DNA of 64,000 nt from Klebsormidium nitens (GCA_000708835.1 DF237180.1:62001-126000); one strand, 5' to 3'; positions 37,931 through 51,800 are shown, numbered from the stretch's first letter. The notes: generated by a model from the letters alone, not told the origin. Numbers and translations: made by a program.

Positions 37931-40900
37931 CTATTGTAGCCCTTCCATTTTGAGTTTCTCGTTCGACATACGCACGGTGTTCAGCCACCGCCGATTGATG
38001 CGTGCTATCTGCAAGCAAGACAGAGTTTTTGGACGTTGACAATATTCAATTCCCGAATTGCGCCTGCGGTCATCGAAGTCGGAAAGACTTGCCTCAGATG
38101 GCGACAACCTACGGGTATAGTGCGGATCTTCACATAGATTTGACCGGTACCGACACCGCGCGATGGCTATGCACCCTGGAGAGCCGAACGTGCAAGTTAG
38201 TGTCTCAAATTCAAAAACACGACATTAATCTCGACGACATCCTTGCACGAGTCAAAGTGCTGTGACGTCTTCGAACACCAAAGCCACCCTTGACTTGCGT
38301 CGGTGAATGCCGACGCTCCGAAATTTGGCTTGCTCTCGAATTCCCTGTATCTTTTAACGTCCCGACCGTCATCCGAGCAAGCTTTAACCCATCAACACCA
38401 CTGTTCATCAGTTAGACCGGCATACAGTGAGGGCATTAGAAGGAACGACTAAGCATACAAACTCATGCAAAGATTGTCTGATTATTCAGCGCGCAAAGCA
38501 TCAAGTCTGGTAGAGTCGTCCCCGCTGCCTGCGGCCGCATCTCTCGTCGTCTTACCTCCGAGTACGGCATGAGCGTTTCTGACGTCAGGCTCTGTATGGG
38601 CGGGTACACCCGGTTGGGGAACCAGTTACTGATCTGGGTTAGCGCTAACTGCCTCGCGATGCTGACCGCTGCCAGGGCACGAGACCGGGGGAAGAAGTTG
38701 TCGGTTAGCTCCGCTAGGGCTTGACCCTCGGGGACCATCAACTCGGAGTAGCGGGGCAAAGCCGCATCAATGTCGTCACGGGACTCGCTGAGGATGCGGT
38801 CTAGAGCGACGACGTCCTGGAGAGGACAAGCAGAGGGTGTGTTGCAGGAGCACGTTCAGAGACTTATCTGCATGCCCGAAAATCGGTATCTCAGTACAGT
38901 AATGCTACTGAGTCGCCCGGACAGCGATAAAATAACCGGCGACGAAACAAAAAGGAGAAAGACATGCTCAAGCGAAAGCACAAAAGCAAGCCAATAGCGA
39001 TACAACGAGATTTGAATGCTCAACCCACGTCGAAAGAACATAGACAAAGCACGAGCCAGGACGGAAAGGTTGGAAGGAAAAGCAACGGCCCCGTCGGTCA
39101 ATCCTGGTCGTTCGACCTGCCTTCAGTACGACTCCTTAAAGTCCAGCTACGGCGTATTAGCACCTTCGTCCACAAGAAGTGCAGGCTAAGATCGCCCAGA
39201 TTCAAAACACTTTTAGCAGGGACAATACGACGTCTTTGGCGGCCCGGGTCGAGTTGTGATTGTCCGAATCTCGAGTTACAGATTGTCACAGGCGGCCGAG
39301 ACAACGATGGGTACGAATTGGAAAGCCGCTTGCAACGTCAGGAATTCGCTACATTCATCTGGTAATATGCGCGAGCAATCTCACCTGAAGGGAAGAATTG
39401 GCACCCTGTCCGAGAGCTGACGAATTTGCGTGTGCAGCGTCGCCTATGAGAATCGCGCGACCGGCGGAGTCGTGGTAGCGGCTGCAGCGGACCTGCACAA
39501 AAGGCGACCACATTGGAGACTGGAAGGAGGTAGATCTAAGTTTGAAGTTCACAACGGCGCAAAGATAAAGAAAGCGGGTACTAAGTGCTTGGAATGAGCA
39601 CCTACCCCTGAACGATTGCAACGAATGTCAGCTGATTGATCAGATTTGACGAAACGGCAAGTGTCTACCTAGGTCTGGGAGGATGTAGCTGGCGACACAA
39701 AAGGCCACTTGCAAAAGGATGCCGCGTGCCGCAATAATCGATCTCCCACGAGAGACTAACAGCTTCCGCTCCGACCTATCCTGCTGGCGGAATGACGCGC
39801 CAGAGGCCAACATGATAGCCCGGGTCGCACAGTAACGATCGACTCAAACCACTCCAGCTTTGTGGGTGCCAACGCTTGGTCTATAGTCCAACTTTCGCCG
39901 AGCGTCAACTAGTTGTGGTACGGAGGGAACGATTGGTTTGGGGAAGATTTCAACCGAAGCTTGCCTGCATGTAGCCGGACGCCCTCTGCTTGAGGAAGTC
40001 TTCGGCCGCCTCGGGCGAGACTGTAATGCCGGGGATGAGGCGCTCCAAAAAGGCCGACATCTGGAAAGTGTGTAGTCAAGAGATTGTGAGGAGACGAAGC
40101 GTCGTTCGAGGACGAGAGAACAAGGCGAACACCGCCGTTGTCTTGCTACGACAATCCAGAGGCAACTCAATGTTGCATTAGATGTATCAGAAGTAAACTG
40201 AAAAATTCGTTAAAAAAAAGTTGATCTTTGAAATAACCACTTCAAAGACACTCACTGCATGTCAAGTTGACAGTACCAGTCGATCTTTAGGATAACATAT
40301 TCAGAGATACTCGCTGCAAGTCATACTGACAGTATGCCCATGCCAGAGAAAGAGGCAAATCAGATGGTGCGACCGACCCTTCCTGCGTTGGACAGTACTA
40401 CGACGCCAACCGCGCTTTCTCTTACGCCAAAGTGTAGATAGAGACTCATCACGACAATCTAAGTAGATGCAATGGCGTCTATGAGTCTAACACACTGTTG
40501 CGGAATGAGCCGAAAAAAAATGTGATCAATATTCAGATGCTGATACGTCCATAAATAAAGGCAGCTCGGGTTGACACCCACACATACACAGCACAAGGCG
40601 GAAGGCGTGCACGCAATTATTCCATTGCATTCCGCCATACCTCGTCAGTTCTCTCAATCGCCAGGAAGTCGCGCGGGGGCTTCTTGGGATCCCAGCTGAT
40701 GAGAACGGAAAGGCCGCCGTCGTTGGTGGGGATGGCGAGAGCGAACACGTCCCCTTGCGTCGGGTCCCGCTTTGCGAACAAGCCGAACGGACCCCCGCCG
40801 CTCTGTCCTGCGGCGCAAACCTGGAAGCCAGTTTGGGACCCATGCAGGCAGCCAGCGAAGTTGTCGTGGAGAGCTCAAGAGATCCAGCACATTTTGTGCA

Positions 40901-43318
40901 TGAAGCAAGACGTTACGGAAACAATATGTCAGGAAATTTGAAAAGATGATTCACAGCTCGACAGAGCGGGCTTAGTTGCCGCCAAGTCGCGGCATGAATA
41001 TCGGCGAACGTTCCGCAAACATCTTGAGGTGGAATGGACATGAACTTGTAGGGCATACTTCGTGACTTGAAAGCAGAACGGCCATTTTCGTACAAAGTCA
41101 GATGGATTCCCAAGGTGCAAAGTTAAGAGGTTCACTCGCGATCACAATTCCGGCTCTACCTCTGTTTAACATCCCTCTTTCTCATGTCCATCTTTGCAAT
41201 TAAATAAAATCGGCTTCGAACGTGAACGAAGACAGGCAGTTGAAGGCTACCGTCTTCTGTCCAGCCCAGCCAAGCTTGTCGAAGAAAAAGAGAGGAAGCG
41301 CAAGAAGATCAAGCGCACCTGGCCTTTGAAACCGATAGTTGTGCACGGCGTCGACCGCGATGCCGGGCGGACGTGGCACGTGCAGAACTTTCCACGCGTT
41401 GTCCACGCTCCGCTGCTGATAATCAAACTCACGACGCTTCAGGAACTCCAGCCGGACCGCCGACCGGACACCATCGGCACCCACGAGCAGGTCGTACGGA
41501 CACTTTTCGGACGCCGAGAAGGAAGCGGTGCGGGCCGCGAAGTCGGCTCCCAGGCAGCGGGAGTTGAAGTGCAACTGCGGAAGAGGGCAAGGATGTCAGG
41601 AACTGGGGTCTCCGGCAATTACGTGACCCAAAGGCCTTTGGATGAACTGGTCGGTTATTGCAATTGGGTATCTAAAGAACAGTTCGTTACTGGTATTGTC
41701 AGATCGCTTTCCCTCGTGCTTCGAGTTGACGTTTTGTAACAGCGTGGCCGCTAGCTTGGGCCTCAAAGCAGACAGACACGGTTTCAAACAAAGGAGGCGT
41801 TCCAAATAGAAGTGTGCAATAATCTCGGAGCCGGTTGTATTGTGCCTTCGGTTCAGTTCGGCTTAGCAGCAGAGCTAGCATTCACAAGGGCTGACGATTA
41901 ATTTGAAACCTGTTCTTAGGAAAAGTTTCTCTGAAACAGCGCAAACCGTGTGCAGATTCATCAAATGAGGAAGACACTCACTTTGAGCCGCTTTGGACCA
42001 TGCCTCCGCTCTAGCTCCGCCAGCAATGTCGCCGCCAGCTGTGACCGATTGATTAGCAGGCTTGGTTTGTCGGCTCGCCGCTTGAGATTCTGCTCCCGCT
42101 TCCCAAAGTGCAGCACGAAGCGGCTGATCTCAGCGCCCTCCTTCTGTACTAGCGGCCACAGCCCCTCTACGCCCTGGATGGCATTGCGACCACGCTCGCT
42201 GAGGCCGATGGCATACTGGCGGTTTCGGGCACTGCAAATCCAATAGAAGGGGACCCATTGAAACTGGTATGGACTTCCCTGGCTGTTGCAACCAAAGACT
42301 TGAGATAATACAAAGCAGAGAGTTTCTGAGAATCTTGAGGAGCCTGTGGGTACCAGTGGTTGAGGCCGATGCCGTGCTGGCACTCTGCTTGAGCTGAGAG
42401 ACATAGCAACACACTATTGTTGATCCAGCGCCTGGCATCAACGATTGTGTGCCCTTGCTGTCTGACTAAGTGAGGCTGATTCACTCTGCAAAGGAAGGGT
42501 AGTTCCCAACAACGATTCCCGCTGAAATTTACGCCAAGCTGCTTTAACATTCACCAATCCACTTGACTCTCAGACGAACAGGTGGACTTTGAAGCAGCTC
42601 ACGGACTCAAAATGCTGGCACGCCGTGAGACGTTCCTACGAACAGATTGAACACCGAGCTCTATGGTATGAGCAGCCATGTGTTGACACCCTTTCACTTG
42701 CAACTGGGTCCAGCTGAGAAGGTCATGGAATGCTATCCAAAGGGTTTGGCCATACACACCATGTGACCCAGCTCACTGTTCTGCAGAGACATCTCTACAT
42801 CCAGGTAACATGACGGGACCTCGTTCAGTATGGCGACAATGTGTGTAGCTCAGGAGACTGACAACAACCAGGTGGAGCCAGAGTGTGCTGTCATGCAGCT
42901 TCAAAAGCTCACTCCTCTGCTTCATTCCCCCAGCATTGACGCAAAGCCAGTAGCCCATTTTGTTGTATGCATGCAAACACCTCCACTGGAAAATCATGCA
43001 GAGACTATCTATCGCCAATTTGAACCAGCAACTCCTTGCCGGGAAAGCCTGTATGTGCCAGCATTGTGCATCGTGGGGCAAGCAAGCTGAGCACAGGCTG
43101 TACAGTTGCTGGTTCTATCTTATTTCAGCACCACTTGCAAAGTAAATTGGGAGCCACACATGACGCTTAAGAGAAGCTTACGCAATTGACTCGGTTCTCA
43201 GGTCTGGACGCGCCTCATGCAGCTCTGCTGTGTAGGCATCCCCCCGCTGGAGAAGATAGTGCGCCAGCAGCAAACCAGCTGGGCCACCCCCAACAATCAC
43301 CACATTTGCAGCAGCCAT
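37931..43318 (-). CDS. FAD-dependent monooxygenase, kynurenine 3-monooxygenase-like
   Basis: Eight exons, high to low: 43182-43318 (coding part), 41982-42231, 41319-41574, 40641-40807, 39965-40060, 39385-39492, 38556-38816 and 37931-38008, giving 450 residues. Class A flavin hydroxylases use FAD and NAD(P)H to add one oxygen to an aromatic or related substrate. The FAD dinucleotide motif VVIVGGGPAG is near residue 6. The DG motif GADGVRS is at 161-167. The second FAD motif GRAILIGDAAH is at about 313-323, with GQGAN following as in kynurenine 3-monooxygenase. The exon containing the start is preceded by an acceptor-like CTTTGCAG at 43348, so a 5' UTR exon or an earlier coding exon is likely. 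The intron after 39965 has a GC donor (CAG/GCAAGC). The last exon (26 codons, ARINRRWL) rests on phase and splice sites only. The substrate is unknown. Confidence 0.85.
40222..40337. repeat. Diverged 58-bp tandem duplication in a monooxygenase intron
   Basis: Units at 40222-40279 and 40280-40337 share GATCTTT, ATAAC, TTCA(A/G)AGA, ACTC(A/G)CTGCA and TTGACAGTA or a close variant. No exon edge is included. Confidence 0.8.
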
Positions 43319-45017
43319 GGGCTTGTCAGCTTGAGCCAAGAGTTTCTGCAAAGAGTTCAGTCTAAGCTTCAACTACTAAGAAGTTTTGAGGCACCTTTGA
43401 AGAGCAGCAAATCCAGCTGGGGCGCCCTTAGAAGTGCTTGTCTGCTTGTGGAACTTTGTCACACAGCAGATGGTCGAGGCTATAGGAAGGCTGGACGAGT
43501 GTACACTGTGTAGTCCCTCGATTGGTTTACAACTGAAGAGTGGCACTAGCTGGCTCGTTAGGGTACCGTCATTTTGTAGCTGGTACCCCCCCATTCTTTT
43601 ATAGGGGGTACCCGTTAGAGGCCCATGACTCGGGAATTTTAGCCGCCCTGGGGGGGTGGCTAGGAGTGAGTCCGAGCTCCCTGGCGGGGAGGGGGGCGGG
43701 CTTGAGGCTTGGGCCGGCGGCCCATGCAAGCACAGGCGCTTGATTGGTCAAATACCCACATAATCATCAAAATCTGTAATGAGATGGACTCGAATATATA
43801 CGACCAGAAAGTGGGCTTTCTTGTCTTCCACCAAATGCACAGTGGGGTTGAGAAGATGCAGAAAGCAGTGCATGAGCGTGCCCAATTTAAGGTACCGGTA
43901 TGCCTCCGGTATGCATCTCCTTTTGCTTCAAATCTTCAAAAATTCCACTTCAAAAGCGGGGCCTAAAATGCGAAAATCTTGGCTTGGGGCCAGATCGAAG
44001 CTAAGTTCTGTGACCGACAAGCCAGGGGGGGGGGGGTGGCTTGGGGCTTGGTCGCCCGAAGGAGGCCACCAGGGGGTCCTAGGAAGGTAGCTTTCGAAAA
44101 AATGGTCGATTTAAGAATGGGGGGGTACCACTTACCAAATGACGATACCCTTAGGAGCTCCCCGGGCAAATGAATCTTGCGATACGTCAACGGTTTTCCA
44201 AACAGGTGTCTGATTGAGGTAACGGTAATCGAGCGCTTAGTGAATTTTACTTGCTGTCTTGACAACGATCGTGCGCATGCATATTGAACCGGCGTTTTTG
44301 ACGATCCCGCCTCATCAAAGTGCCCGGTACAAGAAGAGGCTTCAATCTTTCGCACTGCCCAGCGCTAGCTACGGTAAATCTGAGGACATGTTAATCTCAT
44401 GAGTCATGTGTGTGGCGCATGCCGGGCCGGTGGCCCAGGAGCATGAGCAGCTGCAGCATGAGCCGGTGCATGTGAGACCGTGAGCCTGACGTCTTGCATT
44501 GGCAGGCGCAATCAAATAGTATACTATCTATACCTCCAATTTAAGTGGCTGTGAAATAATGGACGCCCATGTACGATGGACCGTTGCCCTTCCCATGAGG
44601 TATCTGATAAAGAAGGCAACTTCCTACTTTTTGATAAGTCTAGCACTAACAACAAACAGCCGCCCTGACATGATTACAAACATTGATGATTTTGAGCTGC
44701 GGTCTTTTCACTCTTATGAGGGCGTCCAGCTTTACAGCTTCGAAGGAATCTTGAAGCTACATAAAACGTGCATAAAACGAGTGGAGTTGCTCAGGTTGCC
44801 AGTCATACAACTTACAACTAAAATGGTCAAGTTCTACATATTGAAGATTGAAGCGGGAAAAACCCTGTGAAGCCTTGACGTATAAGTTTAAACTCGTGAC
44901 GGAGCCTCCTCCTATGATTTCGAGGACCAGGCATACTCTTCTTAATGCATTTCCTTTTTCTAACTCAATGTCAGTGCACAAACTAGCGGTTCAGTGCGCG
45001 GCAAGCTGCCAACTTAG
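43319..45017. other. Intergenic region carrying a TIR element
   Basis: This lies upstream of the monooxygenase and downstream of the DUF2306-like gene. The inverted-repeat element at 43552-44160 fills more than a third of it. The rest shows no coding exon that I can support. Confidence 0.5.
43552..44160. mobile_element. Non-autonomous element with 47-48 bp terminal inverted repeats (MITE-like)
   Basis: The left arm (43552-43598) and the reverse complement of the right arm (44113-44160) match at about 40 of 47 positions. They share AGGGTA(C/T)CGTCATTT and TGGTACCCCCCCATTCTT. The 609-bp unit has no transposase frame. Its interior carries G-rich runs, including about 12 consecutive Gs near 44026 and a GGGGGGTGGC motif in both halves. 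I could not define a target-site duplication with confidence. It lies about 200 bp above the first monooxygenase exon. Confidence 0.75.
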
Positions 45018-48000
45018 TCATCTCCTGTTAGTCGGAATGACACCCCCGTAACCGTGGTATCTCATCTCGATGTACAGCTGACTCCCGGCAAATGACAGCA
45101 ACATACAGATCCACATGGCCGTCACTGAAGCCTCTGCGTTTGTGGTGCCCAACAAGAGGTGCATAAGAGGCGCCACGGGCCGCACGTATACCACAGAATA
45201 TCTGCAAACGTGACAGAGGTCAGAGATGCTAGTAAAGCGCGAAGCTTTGAATCCCCTCGATCGAAGGCCTGATCTTATTCGTATTCCAAGTACGTGGACA
45301 AATATCTCCGTTGCATTAACACCGCCCATCAGGCAAGGGCAAGCTTTTTTCACGGTATAGTCCGTTTCCCGTAAATTTATAAGGGGCTTCCTTAATGGAC
45401 TGGCGGCTCAGGAATCTACCAAACCCGCAAACCGCAATGAGAATCTAGGACGTGTGCATATGGTTGGAGGAATCAGCGTATATGAGCCAGGCGCTAAAGC
45501 AAACAAGGCCCACCGTTGCTTAAAGCGCTTCGTCTGGAAGTCAGGACAAACCTCGTCAAAAGGTAAGGATCCAGAACTACGCTTTCACCCTTACGGATTT
45601 CAGAATTTTTTGATGAGATGCCTTTCCTTTTATCCCAAATCGTTCTGAGCAAAGCGGCCAATCGAAACGGCTCTCCTCACCCGATCGCCGCAGTCCTGAT
45701 CATCCACTCGCGGTGCGCTTGCATCCTCTTCTGCTTGATGCTCCACAACGCGTTTCCGGCCGAAAACAACCAGGCCGGCGCCAGGATCGCTGACGTCACC
45801 ACAAAGCCGGGGGCCATTTCGCTGTGGGGGGACATGACGACACCAGTCACCGCTAAAATGGCCCCCGAGGCAAGAAAGGCGTATCCACTCGCCCGGTGGA
45901 AAGGGACACGTGTCAGGCGCACACGGTCGATGAACTGCAGGGGGGCCGTAACGAGGTAGACGAGGGCAAGGAGCGAGTGGGCTTGCCAAAGAAGCATGTG
46001 GTCGATGATGCCCTGGGAGTAGGTGCCCGTGTCGGGTAGGCCGTCTTGCTTGGCTGCACACGATAAGTAATACTCAGTTTAGATTGGTGTTCAGCTTTAG
46101 TGAAGTCTAATCTGCAAAATACTCCGGAAGGTATTATTTCAGAAAGATAGGCGTGGTGATATTTAGGTTTTACACGCCCAAGTTGGAAGCTGTATGTTGT
46201 AAGAATCGAGAGTTTGGAATATGCACCGCTGTTAGAACTAGTCTGCCAGAGTTTCGAAGGAAATGAAAGCTCACAAGGAGTACAGTTGTAGTCACTGTTT
46301 ACGTGAACGGGAAGGCTTTAGTCCTAAAGACAACGGTCTTCGACTCGTTGGGAAGAAGCAGATAAACTGCGGACTCGATCTCGTAGTTCATGTCGTTTCC
46401 GGCTGCACTGAGATCAAGAGGAAGAACCATCCGTGCATGCGTGCACAATGATTGCCCGTTCATTGAGCAAGAAGGGAACCAGTCAAGATTGATTTCGGTT
46501 GCAATATTCGCCCACGACTTGCTGCAATTGAAAACTACCGAAGGACATCGACTCAAACCAACATCTGAAGCGCCAATGCCGATTATCTGCATCCAGCGAA
46601 GGATCGTTTCGGTTTTCACAAACAATTCGCAGAGGGTGGTCTGCAAATTGTGTGAAAGCTAGGCCCGTGGACATCTCGAACGAAATCAATCAAAAACGCA
46701 AGCCAGCTTGCCACTACTCAGAAAGGAGTAAAGAAGCCAGGAATATTTCCACGCTTGTGAAGAAGCAGACTTTGAAGCAGAGAGAGCTTGGATGTGCCAA
46801 GCCAGTTGGGAGAATTCAATTTCATCAGGGCCCAAGGGGTTGAGGGTAAGAGGCAAGCTGGCTAAAAGATGGAATATAAACAATCCTATGTAGGCAACCG
46901 AGATCGTTTTGAAACAATTCTTTGTGGCACAGATCTCACCTGGACTAATTTCTCTAATTGCAGGCTCGTATGCCAGGACATAGATCTGCAATGCATCAAT
47001 TTCAGTCAGTTAGTCATCTCTCTGGCTGACTACTAAAGTTGAAAAGTCATGCTGATTGCCTTCACCTGCCAATTTTGCCAAAGCAGGGAGCGGCTTGTCA
47101 GACCTCAATTGACCTTGTGGATTGCTTTTGAGCAGGACAAAATGAAAATTGTCATCAAATAACAAAAAGCACAGTAATTGAAGATGAATAGCCCTAGCCA
47201 ATGTCAACATGTACAACTACTACGTCCCCCAACTGTGCCCCCAACTTTCATACCACTGAAAGCTACGCCGAGGTCTTAAGAGGCTAACCAAGGCATTACA
47301 AGCTGTTGCAGAGGGCCCTGACTTTGAAAAGGATGTAATGCTAGTTTGGAGTAATCTGTGGTCAGATACTCAATGGCCTTTCAATGGAAGAGCCTCAATC
47401 TTATGTAGGTTCAGAATCTTTTGTTGAGAGTAGAACACATTGACTGGACTGCATGATGATAAACAAGCTGAAAGAACCTGGACCTCTCTGAAGCACATGA
47501 TCAAGCAGAAAACTTTTGAGGATCTGTCTGGACGTTGGCCAAGAAAGGAGCCCTCAATCTCTTTTCGTGAGTACTGCCAACGCGTGCAGCGGAACCATAC
47601 ACACGACTTGTCGAACATTAAACATATGGACTGTACAAGTTTCAGTCTCAACCACTGAGCGTCAGCCAACTGGAAACTCCAACAATGCAGGAAATAGGCA
47701 CCACCACTGCAGCCTGCTAAACACAGTACTATCAGCTAGAGACAGATAATTCACAATACACGGGTCCCTGTTCACTATGGAAAGGTGACAAGTCTTTTTG
47801 ATAGAAGGGTAAAGCCTCACCATAGCATACGCAGCGAACGGGACCGACAGGATCACTGTGGCCCACCACCAGAAGTTTGGCAAGAAAGAGGTGATAAAGT
47901 GACGTGCGCGGCGTTGAAGAGGTGACAATCTCGGCTGGTCCGCTTCGCCTTTGAGCTCGCTGCGACTTTTTGTAGGTGCTGGAAATCCATTTGTTCCAAC

Positions 48001-48066
48001 ATGGCTTGTTGGTTGCACAGTTTCTGCTTTTGAGGCAGCGGCAGCGTGCCGCTCCTGGACCGCCAT
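45018..48066 (-). CDS. DUF2306-like multi-pass membrane protein
   Basis: Four exons, high to low: 47821-48066, 46940-46985, 45681-46053 and 45018-45201, giving 282 residues. Five or so hydrophobic segments are visible: WWWATVILSVPFAAYAM, LLALVYLVTAPLQFI, FLASGAILAVTGVVM, FVVTSAILAPAWLFSAGNAL and AMWICMLLSFAG. The series QAHSLLALVYLVTAPLQF, FHRASGYAFLASG and MQAHREWMIRTAA matches the DUF2306 pattern, in which conserved His residues lie near membrane helices, as I recall the family. The function is not known. The first 55 residues are polar and could target an organelle. The 46-nt second exon (IYVLAYEPAIREISP) is the least certain, though its phases (0 and 1) fit both sides. The start is the ATG at 48066. 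Confidence 0.78.
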
Positions 48067-48830
48067 TCTTCTCCAACACGCTGTTGCTAGCTCCTGCTTT
48101 CCAGTATCTCCAACCTTGTCAATGTGCAGTGAACAACGGCGGCAGAGCTCTGCCAAGCTAGCTGCAGATGCTCCTACAGACTGGTTGACTGCGAACGACC
48201 GAGATGTCGTTTTCTGCTACCGTACCTGCATTTGATTTCGGCGAAAAATAAATAATTATTTGGCCGGCTGAAATTTTCAGAAAATATCTTGGGGCGATAA
48301 TGGTTCGATAATGTATTTTTGCAGGTAACGTCGAGCCTGCTGAAAGGGATAAAAGTTTCATAATTAACTATTTTGCGTCGAAGGTGCCGAAATCAAATAC
48401 AGGTACGGACCACGGTACTGGCAGCTGAGGAAGTGCAGCTGCTCATCTACCGCCTCACCTCCACATCCACAAACGGGTTCTGCCAGATGGTTAATATTGT
48501 GACCCGACCAAGCTATCGACGCCAGCTGTGGACTTGAAGAACCGGCAGGCCGCGCTAAAGCATGTCGGCTGTCTGCTTGGCGAAGAACCGGCCGCCCCAG
48601 CGAGCTTTCTGACAATCCAGCAAAAAGGAACTCCCCAAACCCGGAAGTTGAACTTGAAGTTGAACCTGCGCTCGACCTTGCGGAGCTCAGCAGATTCAGC
48701 TGGAGTCGAGCCGAGCAGCATTGAGCTCGATCATGAAAGGCTTTATTCATTTTCAGCTTTAGATTCTGGCAGCTATAGAGAGAGATTCAAAATCATAGAC
48801 GCACTCGGGGACACTTCCTGATCCTGGAAA
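48067..48830. promoter_or_regulatory. Divergent promoter region between DUF2306-like and RDH-like SDR genes
   Basis: Start codons face outward across 764 bp. The region contains the inverted-repeat structure at 48220-48408 with an AT-rich centre. No core promoter motif is certain. Confidence 0.5.
48220..48408. repeat. Short element bounded by 23-bp inverted repeats
   Basis: CCGTACCTG(C)ATTTGATTTCGGC at 48220-48242 matches the reverse complement of 48386-48408 with one mismatch. The 143-bp interior is AT-rich (AATAAATAATTATT). Size and structure suit a small MITE or a long hairpin. No target duplication was identified. Confidence 0.75.
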
Positions 48831-51800
48831 ATGGAGCCCTCCGACATCACTTCGTTTCTGCAGGCTGCTCTTGCCCCAGATGAGATCGTTAAGTTCCTGT
48901 TTAGGGCGTGGCTGATCATTGTGGGCCTGTTCTGGAACACATGGGCAGTGCTGGCGCAGAGGTAAGACTTCATTTTCCTCTTTTGAAGCTTTCAGTTTGT
49001 TCTTCTCTTGCATGCATGCACCTTGATTGAGGTTCAGTCGGTTATCAGGGGTTGCTCTAAGATAGACTAACCGCTGCATCAGAGAAAGAAGATCATTTCA
49101 ATGCTTGGCGTAAGTTTCATGCACAGAAGTACTGGGGCAGGAGATGCTATTAGAGAACTGCTGATAGTGTCTGGTGCAAGAGATGCTACGAGAACACCGT
49201 TGATAGACTTTGGTGCAACATTCAGGTTGAGCTGCAGTTGCTGGCCAAGAATCATTTATCGCAGTCTATGATTTAAGCCAGTGCCCTCGTCAGCATTGCA
49301 ACTTTTGTAAGTTATGCCTTGCTTGCATGCATCACATGCACTCAGTCTGGTGGTCAAGCGGTGTTTGCGTCTTTAATGCATGGAAGGGAAAATAAGAGTT
49401 CTTAGCTGACCCTTAGCACGTGCTCTCGTTCGAGCTGTGAAATTTCCCTGGCAGTCGCCTTACCGTCAAGTGATGGGATTTGAGAGGTTTGACCTTCCAT
49501 ATGGTGATGCTGTTAGCTGTGCCCTTTGCAGCCAGAAGATCTTTCAGAAGCAGTAAATGCTCATTGTCATCTAAGTGATGAGAAGTAAAGCTGACAAGCA
49601 TATCAACGCCAGACCCATCAATCTGTTGGAGTTCGGCTTACTACAGCTGACCCTGATACTCTGGACCCTTTTATTTGCCAGGTTATTCAGCACAGTAGCA
49701 GGATTTTTCTGACAATCCAACAACAGTTGTGACCCCTTCGAATCTACGAAATGACCAGTTTGTATTCATCCGCCTCTTTTTCACCAGGTGGCAGACCCGG
49801 CGCTGGAAGCAGACCCCTGATGCCGTCCACCCGTACTTCACCCGTGGCCGCAACTTCATTGTCACTGGCCCCACGAGCGGCATCGGGAAAGAGACCGCAA
49901 AGGAGCTGGCCCTGTGCGGGGCAAACGTGGTCCTGGCGTGCCGGGATGTGTCGGCGGGGCAGAAGGTGCTGAGCGAGATCAAAAAGGAAGGGAAGAAGCA
50001 CAAGGTGGAGGTGAATGTGGAGGTGAGGCAGAGGACGGGGAGGACTTTTCATAGTTCCTGGTTCTAAGTGGTGACAGTCAAGTTTGCATGTATCAAGTCT
50101 ATTCTATATCGATTGGGGCTGTGAGTGAGCCGTTCTTCCAAGCATTCAAGGACGCCTGCCTCTGCTTGATGGTTGGACAATATTCTTGCCGCTTTCGCGC
50201 ACCCTAAGAACCCATGATTATGATGCCCTGTATGCAAATGCATTCATTCAGAGCCTCTTACTTGGCGTCCCAAACAAAGAAGCCTCAAACTAGAAAAGCA
50301 GATTGTCTTTTCATCGACCCACTTTCCAGATCAAAGTGATAGGCTTCAGCTCAACTTCAACTTCCAAATTTGGATTCACTTTGGAGAAAGGACAGGTGCT
50401 TCAACGAAGTCTACAAGGCTGTCTTGATGGTGAATCTCAGTGAAGCTTCCTGGCAGAATCTTCTAGAACCTTCCAAGAGAAAAGAGCACGCTCTTTCGCA
50501 GGTGGTGCATCTGGACCTGCGCTCATTCATGTCAGTGCGTGCGTTCGCTCACGAGTGGGAGCAGCGGGGGCAGCCACTGCACTGCCTGATCAACAATGCA
50601 GGCGTCTTCATTCGTGGCCTCAACTGGGCGCCCATCACTGAGGAGGGCTTTGAGGAGCATTTCCAGGTGAGCTACTAGGCGTTGCCTAAATGAATGTCAA
50701 AACGTCCGGAGTGCTACTAACGATGATGCTGTGAATACGATTTGTGACTGAGTTGGATGAGGGAAGAGCCTGGTTGGGCCAAGCATATGAGAGTACACAA
50801 TGTACTGGGTCTCCCTTGAGCCAAGGCCTGGTTTAGCTACAGCCTTTCTGAAGTGTACCTCCTAGCGGCCTGGTCTTAATTGCTTCGATGATTCAATCAC
50901 AATAATTCTTCTGCATCCATCTTAGCAGTCAGCAATGGGTGTGACTACATTGGAAACGTGACTTGCACCTGTCCCTTTTCGAGTAGTTCTAGATCTAAGA
51001 TAGCTTGCCTGCCAACTTACTGCTCCCTTTTGTCGACTCCAGGTCAACTTCCTGGCCCCCGCCCTGCTGTCCCTGCTGTTGCTGCCGTCCCTCCTGCAGG
51101 GAGCTCCTTCTAGGATCGTCAACATCACCTCAGAGGTGAGATTTCAGGCACTTTCGTCGGGCTGAAGTTGTCCGGCCCGTCGCGTTTGGAGGACAAATAC
51201 TTGTTAACTTTTAATACTGACCGGTCCTCTTCGTCGGATGAAAAACTCTATTACAGATAATCATTGGCGGTCGGTTTCCGCGTAATGAAGGTCGAAGCTT
51301 GTCATGACCACTCCCCCGCAAAAACAGACTTTGTCCCCGCATGTGAAAGCCCGTTAATTTCAAAACACAAAGACTGAGACTAGCTGAATGAGGTTTCTTC
51401 TGCGGGAATGTCTCCATACATTTTCTGGTTTTTCCAAGCTAGATCATAAGCAGCTGTTCGTACAGTTGGTCGGCCGTACATCCTGAGGATCTGAGCGGTA
51501 GCCTCTTCTTTACGAGCCTTGGTACCAGATCAATCGGTACCGATCTGATTGCTGCGGACTCACTTATCAAATTGGGTGACTGACTTTGGTAACGTTAATG
51601 GAGCCCGTCTAGAACGTCACCATCCTTCCAATATATGACCATTGTTGGGTCGCTTCTGAGGGTCGGCGTGGCACAGCAAACTCGTCAAGTGACGATATGT
51701 GCCGTCAGAGTCGAGGCAGAGTGGAAACCGGCGGTCGCGACGCTCTGCGTCTTCTCTTTTTTCCTTTTGAAAGATTTCGAGCGCCAGCGCTTGTGAACGG

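Noticed and set aside
41200-41318. Readthrough of the monooxygenase third exon into a Phe/Leu-rich segment
   Set aside because: The next exon joins in phase from the donor at 41318 and continues the family sequence, so this is intron.
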